Assembly (NCBI GenBank): GCA_902702965.1
Contig: CACRXP010000170.1
Span: forward strand, 280,755 to 344,754
From: Spirometra erinaceieuropaei
Lineage: Eukaryota > Platyhelminthes > Cestoda > Diphyllobothriidea > Diphyllobothriidae
Direction of reading: 5' to 3'
DNA length: 64,000 bases
Of this stretch, positions 21,841 through 32,590 are shown piece by piece. The number at the start of each line of letters is the position of its first letter. Position 1 is the stretch's first letter. Position numbers and translations under genes: made by a program. The notes beneath the pieces are model-generated. The model was not told the origin of the DNA. It was given only the letters and a program-made list of their open reading frames with translations, and did not search any database.

Positions 21841-22437
21841 TCATTTACAATGTAAATGTATTGGCCTGATGATAAGTTGCTGAAAAAATATTTGCCAACT
21901 GGCTTTTCAATCGAAATAATTGGGACTTTCGGTTGATGCATTTCGGCATGTTTTATGGCGCCAAGATTTTTTTCGATAGGCTGCTGTACAAAGTTTCTAC
22001 TACTTTCTCTACCCTAATAACTGAACACTTCTCGCTGGCCTAAAAGTCGCATCTTTACAAAAGGCTTAGTTGTTGTTGTTGTAGATGTTTTTCACGAGGA
22101 CAGCCATATTGTGCGAATAGTCGCGGCCATCATCGCAAATTCATCTAAACAAATTCGACACAAGCCAGGCTGTTTCTAACGTTCATAACGCCTTTTTCAC
22201 TTCGTATAGGCAAGATACGGTTGTGTGGAAACTCGCGTCGCCAAACAGACACGAGAAGTCCAAGGCCCTCAGAAATTCAGTCAAACGCAGAAATCAGTCG
22301 CCAGCAGTATATAGCTGGTTTAAAATGTGAAATTATTAAACATGCGTCTTCATTTATTCCTCATTAGGCCGATAGTGACATAGAAATTAAAAATATGAGG
22401 TTTCACAGAGTTCCTAAGTGACTCCAATGTTTAACCG
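21841..22437. other. No recognisable gene
   Basis: Nothing recognised. Confidence 0.35.
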
Positions 22438-22605
22438 ACGTTTCCGACGATGTCCACCGTGTGTTCCACAGCAAGGTTAAGCCGGTACGGCGAATTTCGC
22501 GTGAAATTGTTTATAGTTAGAATGTACTTTCACAGCATCTACCGCACTCTCGCCCCTTCCCCACCTGGGCCCGGTGTCAAAACAGAGTCAAGAAGCGAAG
22601 AGACG
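22438..22605 (-). repeat. R3 repeat, partial
   Basis: The reverse complement of GTCCACCGTGTGTTCCACAG, CACCTGGGCCCGGTGTCAA and CAGAGTCAAG matches R3. It is part of the composite block that recurs inverted at 52.3-54.2 kb. Confidence 0.7.
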
Positions 22606-23231
22606 AGTCCCAGGAAGTAGTCTTGAAGAAGGAGACACGATCGCCTTGACAAGAGCTTTATTAGCCTGACGTCGCCAGTTCTCAAGTCGAGGCACATTCA
22701 ACGAGATCCGGCCACACATTCAAATTCGACGAGGCCGAAATTCTTGCAAGAGGTGACAACCGTGTTAGCCGGGGGCTACTTGAATCAAGGTTTACTGGTC
22801 TCCAGTCCATTAACAAGTGCAATGAACTTCCCCCTCTATACTCGGTGCCGAGACTTCGCCTAGGCGGAGTAATTAGCCACACGGGGAGCGCACAGGTGAA
22901 CATTTTTACCAACACCAGGGTCAGCCTGTCAGATGGTTGAGCAATCATCACACCAACATCCAACACACGTGATGAAATTGCAGCAATTAACGACGCGAAC
23001 GTCGACCATCAAACAATTAGCACACCAAGTGCGACGATCCCGGATGAAGAGGGGAGCCATGAATTTTCATAGGTATGCGGTAGCATGGCGACCGTTTCCT
23101 GTAAATACTGCAGCCCCTTGTGCATGAACCACCCGTATCTGCTTTTTGTCTCTGATGATGGGTTTGAGCAAGGATCCGAAAATCCAGGCTAATAAAGCTT
23201 TTGTCCCAGCGATCGTGTCTCCTTCTTTAAG
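22605..23231 (+). pseudogene. PLE family B/A-like GIY-YIG tail with both termini
   Basis: The segment starts with an inverted terminus (GAAGGAGACACGATCG at 22628) and ends with the same terminus in direct orientation (CGATCGTGTCTCCTTC at 23211-23226). Between them the plus strand encodes a GIY-YIG tail: FKFDEAEILARGDNRVSRGL, LLYSVPRLRLGG-type sequence and ISHTGSAQV, with stops. The end carries a hammerhead-like core at 23152-23185 (CTGATGA ... CCGAAAATCC, the last box mutated). Confidence 0.75.
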
Positions 23232-23480
23232 AGTCAAGAACACCGGAGGCTGAGGAGGGCGCAGGTGGATGGCACGGTCGGACCCGCACCTGGACGCTCC
23301 ACCTCACACCCCCTGGTTCACACAACAAATGACCAGAATTTTAAACAAAAAAATCAACACACCGACGGGTCAGAAGTACGAGGATGACCGGGCAGCCATG
23401 CTCACGAGCTGCATACACGACGGGAGTGCAAGCGCATCTACCGCCAGGAAACCCAACCTGTCAGTTCGTTCCAGACTGCG
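23232..23480 (-). repeat. R3 repeat
   Basis: GCGCAGGTGGATGGCACGG, CTCACACCCCCTGGTTCACA and CAGAATTTTAAAC, read in reverse complement, match 54335-54600. Confidence 0.7.
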
Positions 23481-24238
23481 AGATCATGGTTGGCTAATCC
23501 TGGCATAGCAGACGCTTACAGACCTTTGATATGTGACCTAGGGCTTATTACCGTCCATTGTTCTCACACCCGCGTGATGATGTCGGCATCTTGTGGTCAT
23601 CGGGGCACTGGAAATGCATAGGCTGCGAGTAATGCTTATGAACCGAGTACGTGGGGCATACATCATCGTCATCAGGAGGTTGAGGCGGCGTGCGACAACC
23701 TGGCATCCGTCGACGTAGGCCTCTGGAAATGTACGCTGGTGTCCGGCAGATAACATGAAAGGCTTCTTTGGTCGATCTGTTTTCACCACTGCTTAGCCCT
23801 GTCGTGTGTATTCACATACACTCTTTCCCAAGCATCTCGTTATACGGCCAATTTATTTCTCTCCACAGAGCGCAAGTGAATGAGTAAATACAAATTGACA
23901 TAGGCTGTGAGTGATGGTTTTGATTTGGGTTCATGGAGGACACACTACTGTTATCAGGGGGTTGGGGTGGCGTGTAATAATCATATGGAGTCGATGTTGG
24001 CCACGGAAGGCAGAACGTCCGAGTCAATGTCTTCTAACAACATAACGCTGGATTCACTGGCTGTATAACCACTGACTCGACCATAGCTTAAAGTTTTTAG
24101 CGCGGGCCTCGGGAGAAGTTTGCCGGTAGAGGACTTGAAAGGATATTTTGGCATCAACTCGGTGATTGGCATCAACATAATGTGCGGCAACAAAACTTTA
24201 AATCGATCTACCTAGCCAGTTCGGTATGTGTTCACGTA
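23481..24238 (-). pseudogene. PLE family A GIY-YIG tails, rearranged
   Basis: The minus strand holds two successive pieces of the same domain. The first is at 24238-23960 (EHIPNWLG..., HYVDANHRVDAK). The second is at 23880-23530 (SICIYSFTCALWREINW, PYNEMLGKE, then VDGCQVVARRLNLLMTMMYA). The pattern equals 52349-53110 in the opposite strand. Stops and frame changes throughout. Confidence 0.7.
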
Positions 24239-24315
24239 CAGTGAGTGACCAGTCTCATGAAATGTTGGCTGAAATTGTGAAATGTCTTTTCGATTAGGAA
24301 GGTTGCACGGGTGAC
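24239..24315. mobile_element. R1 left end fragment
   Basis: TACAGTGAGTGACCAGTCTC then ATGAAATGTTGGCTGAAATT and CTTTTCGATTAGGAAGG are the outer R1 end, flanked by TA. The rest of the element is missing. Confidence 0.75.
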
Positions 24316-24406
24316 TTGAGTCCGAGACTATCCCGACACGTCAAGCGTCGTGGATAGGAAGGTTGCTGATTGACGCCCGCTCTCGGTTCACGCAGTTCGT
24401 CGCGTT

Positions 24407-24434
24407 GTGTGTGTGTGTGTGTGTGTTGTGTGAA
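24407..24434. repeat. (TG)n microsatellite
   Basis: A run of TG dinucleotides with a single interruption. Confidence 0.9.
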
Positions 24435-24534
24435 GTGGCGGACTGGTGGGCTGGGGACGAGCTGAAACAGCACCTTTCACGGCCCTCTCACGCAAGTGAG
24501 AGACACGCCGTTCAACCCCCGTTGTGTGAAATCC

Positions 24535-25240
24535 TGGTGTTTGTGTGTATGGGGGGGCAGGTCGTGCTGTGGTGCGCGCAGACATGGTCAGTCGACCATG
24601 TCAGCCACCGCGCCCATTCCCCACTCCAGTCTTCTGACCGGCTCGGACAGCGGCTGGGGTGTGGGGATGGGAAGGGAGAGTGAGGTCGACGACTCAGCGC
24701 ACTTTCCCCTCACTATAAACAATCTGACGCGCTTGAAGCTATCACGGTGCGCTAAAAGCCGTGGCTTGGAAGGTTGCCAACTGACGGGGTACCTTGGACC
24801 TCCTCCTTCACTGGAGGCGGTCTGAGAGTCAGGCTGCAATGGCTCCTTTTTAATGTGGCCTTTATGGCATTCCCACCACAGTGTGGGATTCGAGCCAGGC
24901 GTTGGCGGCACGCCCAGGTGCGGCTTCGGCCGTGCCAGCCTCCAAATCTCTGTTGTGTTGGTTGAAATCCTGGTTATTGCTGTGTGGACCAGGGGGTGTG
25001 GTGGAACGCCAAGGTGAGGATCCGTCCGAGCCATCCACCTGCGGCCTCCCTCGTCTCCGGTCTTCTTGACTCTGTCTTGACACCGGGTCCAGGCGGGGGA
25101 GGAGGAGAGAGTGTAGGTAGATGCTACGCAAGTCTACCGGCACTATAAACCCCTGCGTAAGTCACCGTCCCTGCTCCCATTGCTGCTGCAACTGTGGGGC
25201 ACACGGTGGACATCATCGAAACCGATGGTCGAACTGTCAT
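24535..25240 (+). repeat. Two R3 repeats in tandem
   Basis: The first copy is at about 24535-24785 and the second at 24895-25240. Both contain the sequence CTCCRGTCTTCTKRCYSKSTC (R, Y, K, S are mixed bases), a GGGAGAGAGTG-type G-rich box and CACTATAAAC. The second runs directly into a truncated R1 copy. Confidence 0.75.
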
Positions 25241-25797
25241 CATCTTGCGGCATAATCCTATAACACTGCAGACTCAACAGGATTTTCGACTTTAAATACA
25301 CTGTTTTTTAAACACCTCTAGAAACCGTACTCGGTACAAAATGACTGACTAAGTAACATGCATTTTTCGCATTGATTTTCGATGGTCTTGCAAACTCTGA
25401 TATATTTTATAGAAACCACGAACAAAAGTATGCTTTCTTTTAGTTGGTTGATAGAGAATCACGTCCTCTTTGTATTTCATACCCAAAGAAGGAGTATAAT
25501 TAGGTTTTAAAGAAGTTTTCTAATTGCCAAGTAATTTGGAGCCTGATCATTCGTTGCATAAGCGCTAAGTGTTTTCAGTCTACAAGGTGCATGCATTCTG
25601 CGTAAAGAAAATCGCATGTTCTTTTATGCTTTTGAAGGGATATCATATGGAGTCCACAAAATTTTGCAGTGGATGCGGACCATGTTGGGCATTTCATGAG
25701 GAGTAGTGGTAAACGGACAGGTACGATGCTATATGAATGGACATTTCGCGGCCTTAAAAAAATACCATAATTATAAACTTTTTAAAACGGCGTTAGT
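25241..25797. mobile_element. R1 element, truncated at both ends
   Basis: It begins mid-arm (CATCTTGCGGCATAATCC) right at the R3 edge. It runs through AAATGACTGACTAAGTAACA and the internal GCATTTCATGAGGAGTAGTGG, and stops near 25797. Confidence 0.75.
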
Positions 25798-26708
25798 GAC
25801 CGCTGTCTTACTGGTTTGCTTGCCGCACACATCTGCCCTTTCTGCATCTGGCGTAATAGGTTAATTTTTGTATTCTACGTAGGGTTCCAAGGTTAAATGC
25901 AAATGCGTTGTCATGAAACTATACCTTTCTCTTTCCCTCACATGTTGTCTAGTATGCGCTCGTTTACGTACATTATGCAGCGCCACGCTCCCTCGCTCTC
26001 CGGTGGCCTGAAATGTGCGCCTTTGCTTAGGGCTCAGTGTCTGGTGTAAACGTCCTCTCTGAAGACATTTTTTAATCTTTCCATGCACACTTCTTTTTTG
26101 CCTTCAAATTTGACTTGATTTACAATGCTTTGATGTATGCAGTGTGAATTCTACTGCATCTGTTTTGCATTTTTGCGTTCGTCGTAACCTTCGAGACATA
26201 GTGCCGACTGCGGACGACGACGACGACGCCATCGTTTGGTTGCAAACAATGGAATACTCCCTCTCAGTCTGAACCACATGCGACTTCAAGTGTGCGTTGC
26301 TGGCCTAGAGACATGCATCAGCATGTGAATTTCTACTCCGAACTTATATTCCAAATTCGACCTGTACTCGGCAGTGATGTTACAGATGATCAAACGTCCA
26401 CGGAGATGAAGAAGATATCGGGATGGATGAGGCGGTATCACAAACATAGGAGTTTTAGTGCCTCCAAAGGTTCTGATTTACATTTGAATCCACGGTCTGG
26501 TACGGTCACTGATGATGAATTCGAATTTAATTCCGAAAGGCAAGGCGGGTAACGCTCTTCTTCAAACGATCTCATCCTCGCCTTCCCTGTATCCGTATTG
26601 TTCTTGTGTTGACGAAAAGCCCATCATCTACAGGGACGCCGTAAAGCTACTTAGCCTGAAAACCGAACTACGATAACGCACTGAGGTCCGTTAAACAACA
26701 GACGGCGA
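25798..26708. other. Anonymous region with an 86-codon open frame; no gene called
   Basis: The frame at 26292-26552 (+), with SDVTDDQTSTEMKKISGWM and a Ser/Asp-rich end, is not a family I recognise. It partly overlaps a segment at about 26250-26362 that is duplicated at 27602-27712. It could be an exon or chance. Confidence 0.35.
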
Positions 26709-27986
26709 CAGTAGGTGGGCTAAGTCACGAAAGGTCAACAGATATTCCGAAATGCGTTTTCGTTTTGAAAAGATTAATTAAGCAAGGTTGCAAAACTAGT
26801 CAGACTGAAATATGATTCTATAATGTTTCAGCTACTTTAGGATGCCGGCTTTCGAGCGAACGTCCTGCTTCCTGAATACAAAAACAACACTCTGTAAAAA
26901 ATGACTATTTTAACACCATGCATTCTTCTCGTTGATTTTCGTGGCCTCTAAAAGTCCAATTGTATTTCATGAAGCACATGCATAAAAATATTCATTCATT
27001 TGCTCATCCGGTAGGAAATTACGTCTTTTTCCACTCGTACACTCGAAGGAAGGGCATAATCCGGGTTTCAAAAACTTTTTCAATTTCCGAATAATTTTGA
27101 ACCCGCTCTACGTCACGCTTAGATTCAGGGTTTCCAAACTAAAACCCGCATATTTTCCGCGTATGGAAAGCCAAACATTCCTCTATGTTAATAGAGGGGG
27201 ACCATATGGGGTTCATAAGGCTTAGAAGCGGATTTGAGTCATATTGTTACATTTACGAGCCACATTGGTAAATGCAAAGATATGACGGTTTATGAACGGC
27301 CACTTCAGGGTATTTAAAAGTCGCACAATTAGAAACTTTTTTAAAACCGTACTGTGCCCTTCCTTCGAGTATAAAGTTAGAAGAAGACGTCATTTTCTAC
27401 CGAATGAGCAAAAAAGATAAATATTTTTATGCATGTTTTCTATGAAATATAATTGGACTTTTAAGAACATGGAAAATCAATGAGAAAATGCATGCTGCTA
27501 AAGTAGCCATTTTTTACAGAGTGTAGTTTTTGCATTCAGCACACGGGAAGTTCGCTCGAAAAACCGGCATCCTGAGGTAAATGAGATACTACAGAATGAG
27601 GAATACTCCCTCTCAGTCTGAACCACATGCGACTCCAAGTGTGCGTTGCTGACCTGGAGACCTGCATGAACAGGTGAATTTCCTCTCTGAACTAATATTC
27701 CAAATTCGACTTTTTACGCATTTTTCCATGAACTATGATTAAACCTTTAGGGGCATCGATAATCAATGAATAAAATCATTCTACATAAGTAGTCATTTTT
27801 GTAAAGTATAGTTTTGTATGCAGCCGGAAGGAAGATAGTTCGAAAGCCGGCATCCTGAGGTAACTGAATTATTATAGAATTATGCTGCAGGCTGACAAGT
27901 TTTACAACCCCACTTAATCAATCTTTTCGAAACGAAACCGCATTTCGGAATTTTGCCCGACATCTCATGAGTTAGCCCACCTACTG
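26709..27986. mobile_element. R1 foldback element with internally duplicated right arm
   Basis: Ends: CAGTAGGTGGGCTAAGTCAC at 26709 and the inverted GAGTTAGCCCACCTACTG at 27986, the latter followed by TA. The right-arm sequence 27410-27600 is repeated at 27712-27890. The two are separated by a 110 bp segment copied from 26250-26362, which makes this the longest R1 copy (about 1.28 kb). Confidence 0.8.
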
Positions 27987-28984
27987 TATACTATTACTTA
28001 CTGCTTCACCCTGCATGCAAGATAGTCTGACGCGTAAATCGAAACTGTGAGCAGTTTTCATGCATAGTTGCTTCAGATGAAGCTCAGACCGCAAAGAAAC
28101 CCGCACACCCAGACAACAATGTTTCAAGCGCGAATCGGTTTCTCTAAATACTGAATGTACTTAAGTGCGGTCGAAAATCAGATAAAAACCATGCTGGTCA
28201 GATGAATCATTTTAAACTTTCTGCGGAATTTCTGAAGCCACTTCATCATTTTAGCATGTCAAGCCACCTCTTTTTATACTTACAGTTATTAAGTATGGAA
28301 CAATAATCTAGTATTCCCTCGAAAGTCGTCTAATGCCTCAGCTGGTCTTTTTTATTGGAAATAATCAAGAAAAGGACGTTTATATGCACACACAGGATGG
28401 GCGATATCCGTGAGCAATGAACAACGAGAAAATTTTGACGACCTTCGTTGATATTTGCTTTCATTTTGAATTTGCTCGTTTTGCTTCTGTTTCTAACATT
28501 TTAAATGTTCCTTCACAGCTTACAGTCTTGTAGCCTTTTCATTGCTGCTGGATTCTGCGTATCCTTAAACTAGTGGAATATGATGACTAACATGATTAAT
28601 GTTCAGTTTGGCACCTCGGAAACTGCTAAATTTATTGGTTCACCCACACTAACATTTTAATTGCCTTTTCTCATCCCGAACAGGATTGTAAGATATTTTG
28701 TCGACAGAGAAGAAAATTAAAAGGTAACGGCTACATTTCCCCATTAAGGGCACTTAATGTGTTATTAACTACCAGGAACCATAACTGCGTCCTTGAGCGC
28801 GCTTTACGGCGAATGAGCTTTGGTTTCCACGACAGACGTCCCACGAAAACAGCCTTCGCTAGCATTCGAAATAGGTTTTCTTTCGCGTAAGTCGCACTAT
28901 CTTTGAGTAAATAGGTGCTCTCAGAGTCAACAGTTTTTATTAAGTGCGCAGTTTTGTTTTCTACAGTGTGACGGTAATTGCAGC
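27987..28984. other. No recognisable gene
   Basis: AT-rich, nothing recognised. Confidence 0.4.
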
Positions 28985-29290
28985 CGGCAGAATAAGGAGA
29001 CACAATCGCTAGGACAGGAGCTTTATTCGCCTGACGTTTCGGATTACTGTTCGAATCCATCATCAGAGACAAAAGCAGATACGGGTGGTTCATGCACAAG
29101 GGGCTGCAGTATTTAGAGGATGCAGTCGCCATTCTACCGCGGCTCCCCTCCCCAAGGATCGTCAAGGATCTTTGCCCTTGATGTGATGACTGTTTATTGA
29201 TGTTTTTGTCTCTGATGATGGGTCCGGGCAGGAATCCAAAACGTCAGACGAATAAAGCTCTTGTCCCAGCAATCGTCTCTCCTTCTTCAC
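28985..29290. repeat. Head-to-head PLE termini forming an inverted repeat
   Basis: A minus-oriented terminus with its leader (28992-29160) is followed within about 45 bp by a plus-oriented terminus (29205-29285). Each has the hammerhead-like boxes: 29033-29066 minus (CTGATGA ... GAAACGTC) and 29212-29245 plus (CTGATGA ... AAAACGTC). No PLE coding sequence remains. The arms could pair as a long hairpin. Confidence 0.75.
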
Positions 29291-30009
29291 AAAGGCTGCT
29301 CTTATTCTCTGACAACATCGGACAATAAGAACAACGCTTTGAACTGCATGATATTGGAAAAGACACCACCACTGCCCGATCACAAATCAGGCAAGAGGAA
29401 ATCATTGGACAACCTTTACTGGGGCGAGAAAGCGTGCACACCGCCTAGCAGGCGGTTTCAGCAAGTCGTCTTGCCAGACGAATGACACTGTCGGCCTCCT
29501 GCGCGGGTTGCATGTGTGCGCCTGGACTTTTTTTGCCCGCAGACTATCAGTGAGGGATGCAGCGTTGATTGGTTTTGGATTCCCGCCATACTGATATCAA
29601 ATTACGCGGCCTCAGCAAGCGGCAGTCAGGGGGCGATAGGCGGACAATCGAGGGGGCAGACCGCCACAGACTATTTGAAATGAGGTGCTTCAAATGCGAT
29701 AGAAAACTCGTCTCTTTACTTCTATTTGTCTGCTGTGCCGTTCGGAATAAAAACGATCAGGTGGCTTCATCGCAGTTCTATGAATTACTGTAAGGTGCAT
29801 AGAAAGCTCACTAAGATACTAAGACGCCGGACGAATACTGCGATTTCACAGTCACTACCGGTGGTCAGTATGCCATAAGCCTGTCTTATATCTTCTGAAC
29901 TGAAGTGAGCGCAGAATGCCTACATGTTATGGATGGAATCTTGTTGGGTGATTTTCTTTTCGCTCGCCACTTGGGCTGCTGGCGATAACAATGGTTGCGC
30001 CAGAAGGCA
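29291..30009. other. No recognisable gene
   Basis: Nothing recognised. Confidence 0.4.
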
Positions 30010-30190
30010 AACGAAGACAGTTAGACCGTCTTTGCCGACGATGTCCACCGTATTCTCCACGGAAAGGGACGGTTACTTACGCGTAAATTAGTTCATAGTG
30101 TGTGTAGACTTGCGCTGTATCCACCGCACTCGCTCTTCCCCAAGATAGAGTCAAGGGGACTGGAGGTGGGGTAGGACGCAGACGAACGGG
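30010..30190 (-). repeat. R3 repeat, partial
   Basis: GACGATGTCCACCG, CCACCGCACTCGCTCTTCCC and GATAGAGTCAAGGGGACTGG, in reverse complement, match R3. It abuts the next R1 element directly. Confidence 0.65.
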
Positions 30191-30191
30191 G

Positions 30192-31094
30192 GAGTGACTG
30201 ATCTCATGAAATGTTGACCGAAATATTGAAATGCGTTTTCGAATAGGAAGTATAACTTTGGTGGGGTTGTGAGACTGATTATCTTGCGGCATGATCCTAC
30301 AGTATTCAAACTCGTCTGAATGTTGACTTGTAAAAACATTTACCTGCGACCTCCTGCGGAAACCGCACTCAGTAAAAAAGGACCACATAAGTAGTATGCA
30401 TTTTTCGCATTAATTTTCAATGGCCTTATCAATTTAGATATGTTTTGTAAAGAACGGTTATAAAATATGCCTCCTTTCGCAATTTACACTCAAGGAAAGG
30501 GTATATTTGGCTTTTGAAAAGTTTCCCGATTCCCGAGTAATTGTAAGCCTGATGAGCTGTTGAAATAGCACTTAGCGATTTCAGTCTACATAACTCGAGC
30601 TTCGTGTGTAAGGAAAATCATATATGCCTTTAAGAAAATATCATACAGAATTCATAAATTTTTTTATGCGTGCCGGCTGTGTTGTGCATTTCATGAGGAG
30701 CATTGGTAAACTGAATAGACATTGCATGGTCTAAACAAATCTCATGATTAGGACCCTTTCTTTGAGTGTGAAATGTACAGAAAACGTAATTTATTATCAA
30801 TCGAGTAAAAGAAAGCATATTTTTATGAGTGTTTTCTATAAAATGCATTTTAATTTATAAGACTGCTAAAAATCAGTGCGAAAAATGCACACTAGTTGAG
30901 TAGTTTCTTTTACTGAGTGTGGTTGCCGCTGGCGGTTGCAGGTAAGTGCGTTCAAAAGTCGACGTCCAGACAAGTCCGCAATACTGTTGGATCATGCCGC
31001 AAGATAATCAGTCTCACAAACCCACCTAAGTAATCCTAGTCGATAATGCATTTCAGAATTTCAGCCAACATTTCATGAGATCGGTCACTCACTG
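30192..31094. mobile_element. R1 foldback element, complete
   Basis: The best copy for defining R1. The left arm (GAGTGACTGATCTCATGAAA from 30192) and right arm (ending TCATGAGATCGGTCACTCAC then TG at 31094) are inverted repeats over roughly 300 bp. They surround an asymmetric centre of about 200-300 bp. It is 0.9 kb long with no coding capacity. Confidence 0.85.
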
Positions 31095-31499
31095 TTCTTT
31101 GTGGTCGCGGTCTTGAGTTTTCCCTATTTTGATGATTTGCGCGTTCCTCGACGGCATTTCATGAGATAGAGTTCGTCGTCGCCTGCTATTGCAATAAGTG
31201 TTTGCGTAGACTATCTTCAATCTGACTGAGATGCTTTAGACTAAGATTAGTTTTTCTCTAAGGAACATAAGAACTTCTACAGGTAAAATGACATTTGTAG
31301 AAAGAGCATTGTGGTCTCTCCGCATCGCATTGAATTCAGTGGTTTCTGCTGAAATAAACTGGTAGTCTCTGCACTCTATTATAGTCGTCTAGTCTCTAGA
31401 AGAACTCCTCGACTCCTCGTTTTCTTCCTGTCCCTATAGGGTGCTAGATAGGTTATTTTGCCAGTTAACAAGTCAATAACATTGAGGAAAGTAATATTG
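31095..31499. other. No recognisable gene
   Basis: Nothing recognised. Confidence 0.35.
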
Positions 31500-31595
31500 G
31501 CAAGGGAGACTAGAATTACCAGTTCTGACTTATTAGACGTCGTCTGCCAGTCATACCCAACCCCAAAAAGTTGAACACCCGAGTCTGGAACTTGA
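31500..31595 (-). mobile_element. SINE tail fragment
   Basis: GCAAGGGAGACTAG, GACTTATTAGACGTCGTCTG and CAGTCATACCCAACCCC are the reverse complement of the SINE tail and body. Confidence 0.7.
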
Positions 31596-32269
31596 AATCG
31601 ATATTTTTTGTTAAAGAATTTGAGAGGATTTTTCCTGGAACTTTATCGTGGAAAGATTTCTAATGAAGAAACGCGTAAAAACCATCAAGCTCTGTTTTGA
31701 AAACCATTCGTCCGCTATTCTACCACTGAGAGTAGGCATATGGTTGTACCTCGTCATGGGAGGTGAAGTCCGCTCTCACCTCAGCTGCCCTATGGATAGA
31801 CGGGAACTTTATCCTCCCAGTGGCAAGGATCTGAAGGTCACCTAGCAACGTGAATTGAACCAGCACGGTTTGCTGCACCGTAACATCTCAAGCGGGTGCT
31901 CAGACAGCCTTTTTCATGACGAAGATCCTAATATAGTCACGGCGTTCGGTGTGAAATATCGAGAGGACCTGGGTGGCCTAAGACATTGCGGCAGCAGAAG
32001 GAGGCATCTACTAGCACGACAGTGCATTCTCGAATCTGTATTTAAGGGAACCTCCACTAAAGTACGATCAGAAAGCGTCAGCTTTTGTCTTGAGTGTTAT
32101 CTAAAGAAACAGGCATAGGCGAATAAGCGGACAAAAATCTGGCATCTCATTGACAGCATTCTTGAAAAATTTCTCACAATGTTGACAGACATGTAAACTT
32201 TCATCATAGAAGAATTCCTGAAATAGAAGTACGTTTACAAGGTGGAAAAATGGGTCATTTACTTGACAT
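31596..32269. other. No recognisable gene
   Basis: Open frames at 31648-31845 and 31855-32118 (+) have no known domain. Confidence 0.35.
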
Positions 32270-32590
32270 CCTGTGGTCGGATGTGTTTATGTAGCCTCAC
32301 CTAAAGTAAACAAACGCCAGTTACCTCTAATACGGAAACGGTGGTAATAGGGTTTTTACAGGTAAAACCGGGGAACCCACAGGTGACGAGGTCAATTAGG
32401 TGTATGCAAAAGAAAGGCTACTGGGAATGCGCAGTTGTACTTTGAGTGGTTGAGAAATAGCTGCACTAACCACTAACCCCAACCTTTATCCCTAACTATA
32501 ACCCCTAATCCCAAACCCTAACCCGAAACCAAAACCCTAAACTCCAACTCATAACCCGAACCCCTTACTCCAACCCCGACAGTATTTTGT
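32270..32590. repeat. T2 repeat with AACCCTAA-like tract
   Basis: About 190 bp (GGATGTGTTTATGTAGCCTC, GGTGGTAATAGGGTTTTTAC, CACAGGTGACGAGGTCAA) is followed by degenerate CCCTAAC repeats at 32460-32580. Further copies: 59125-59545 and 59820-60110. Confidence 0.75.

Noticed and set aside
24363..25143. Overlapping long open frames on both strands
   Set aside because: They fall in GC-rich R3 repeats, where stop codons are rare by composition; no conserved protein.
26292..26552. Possible host exon (86 codons)
   Set aside because: No family recognised, no clear splice sites, and its start overlaps a duplicated non-coding segment.
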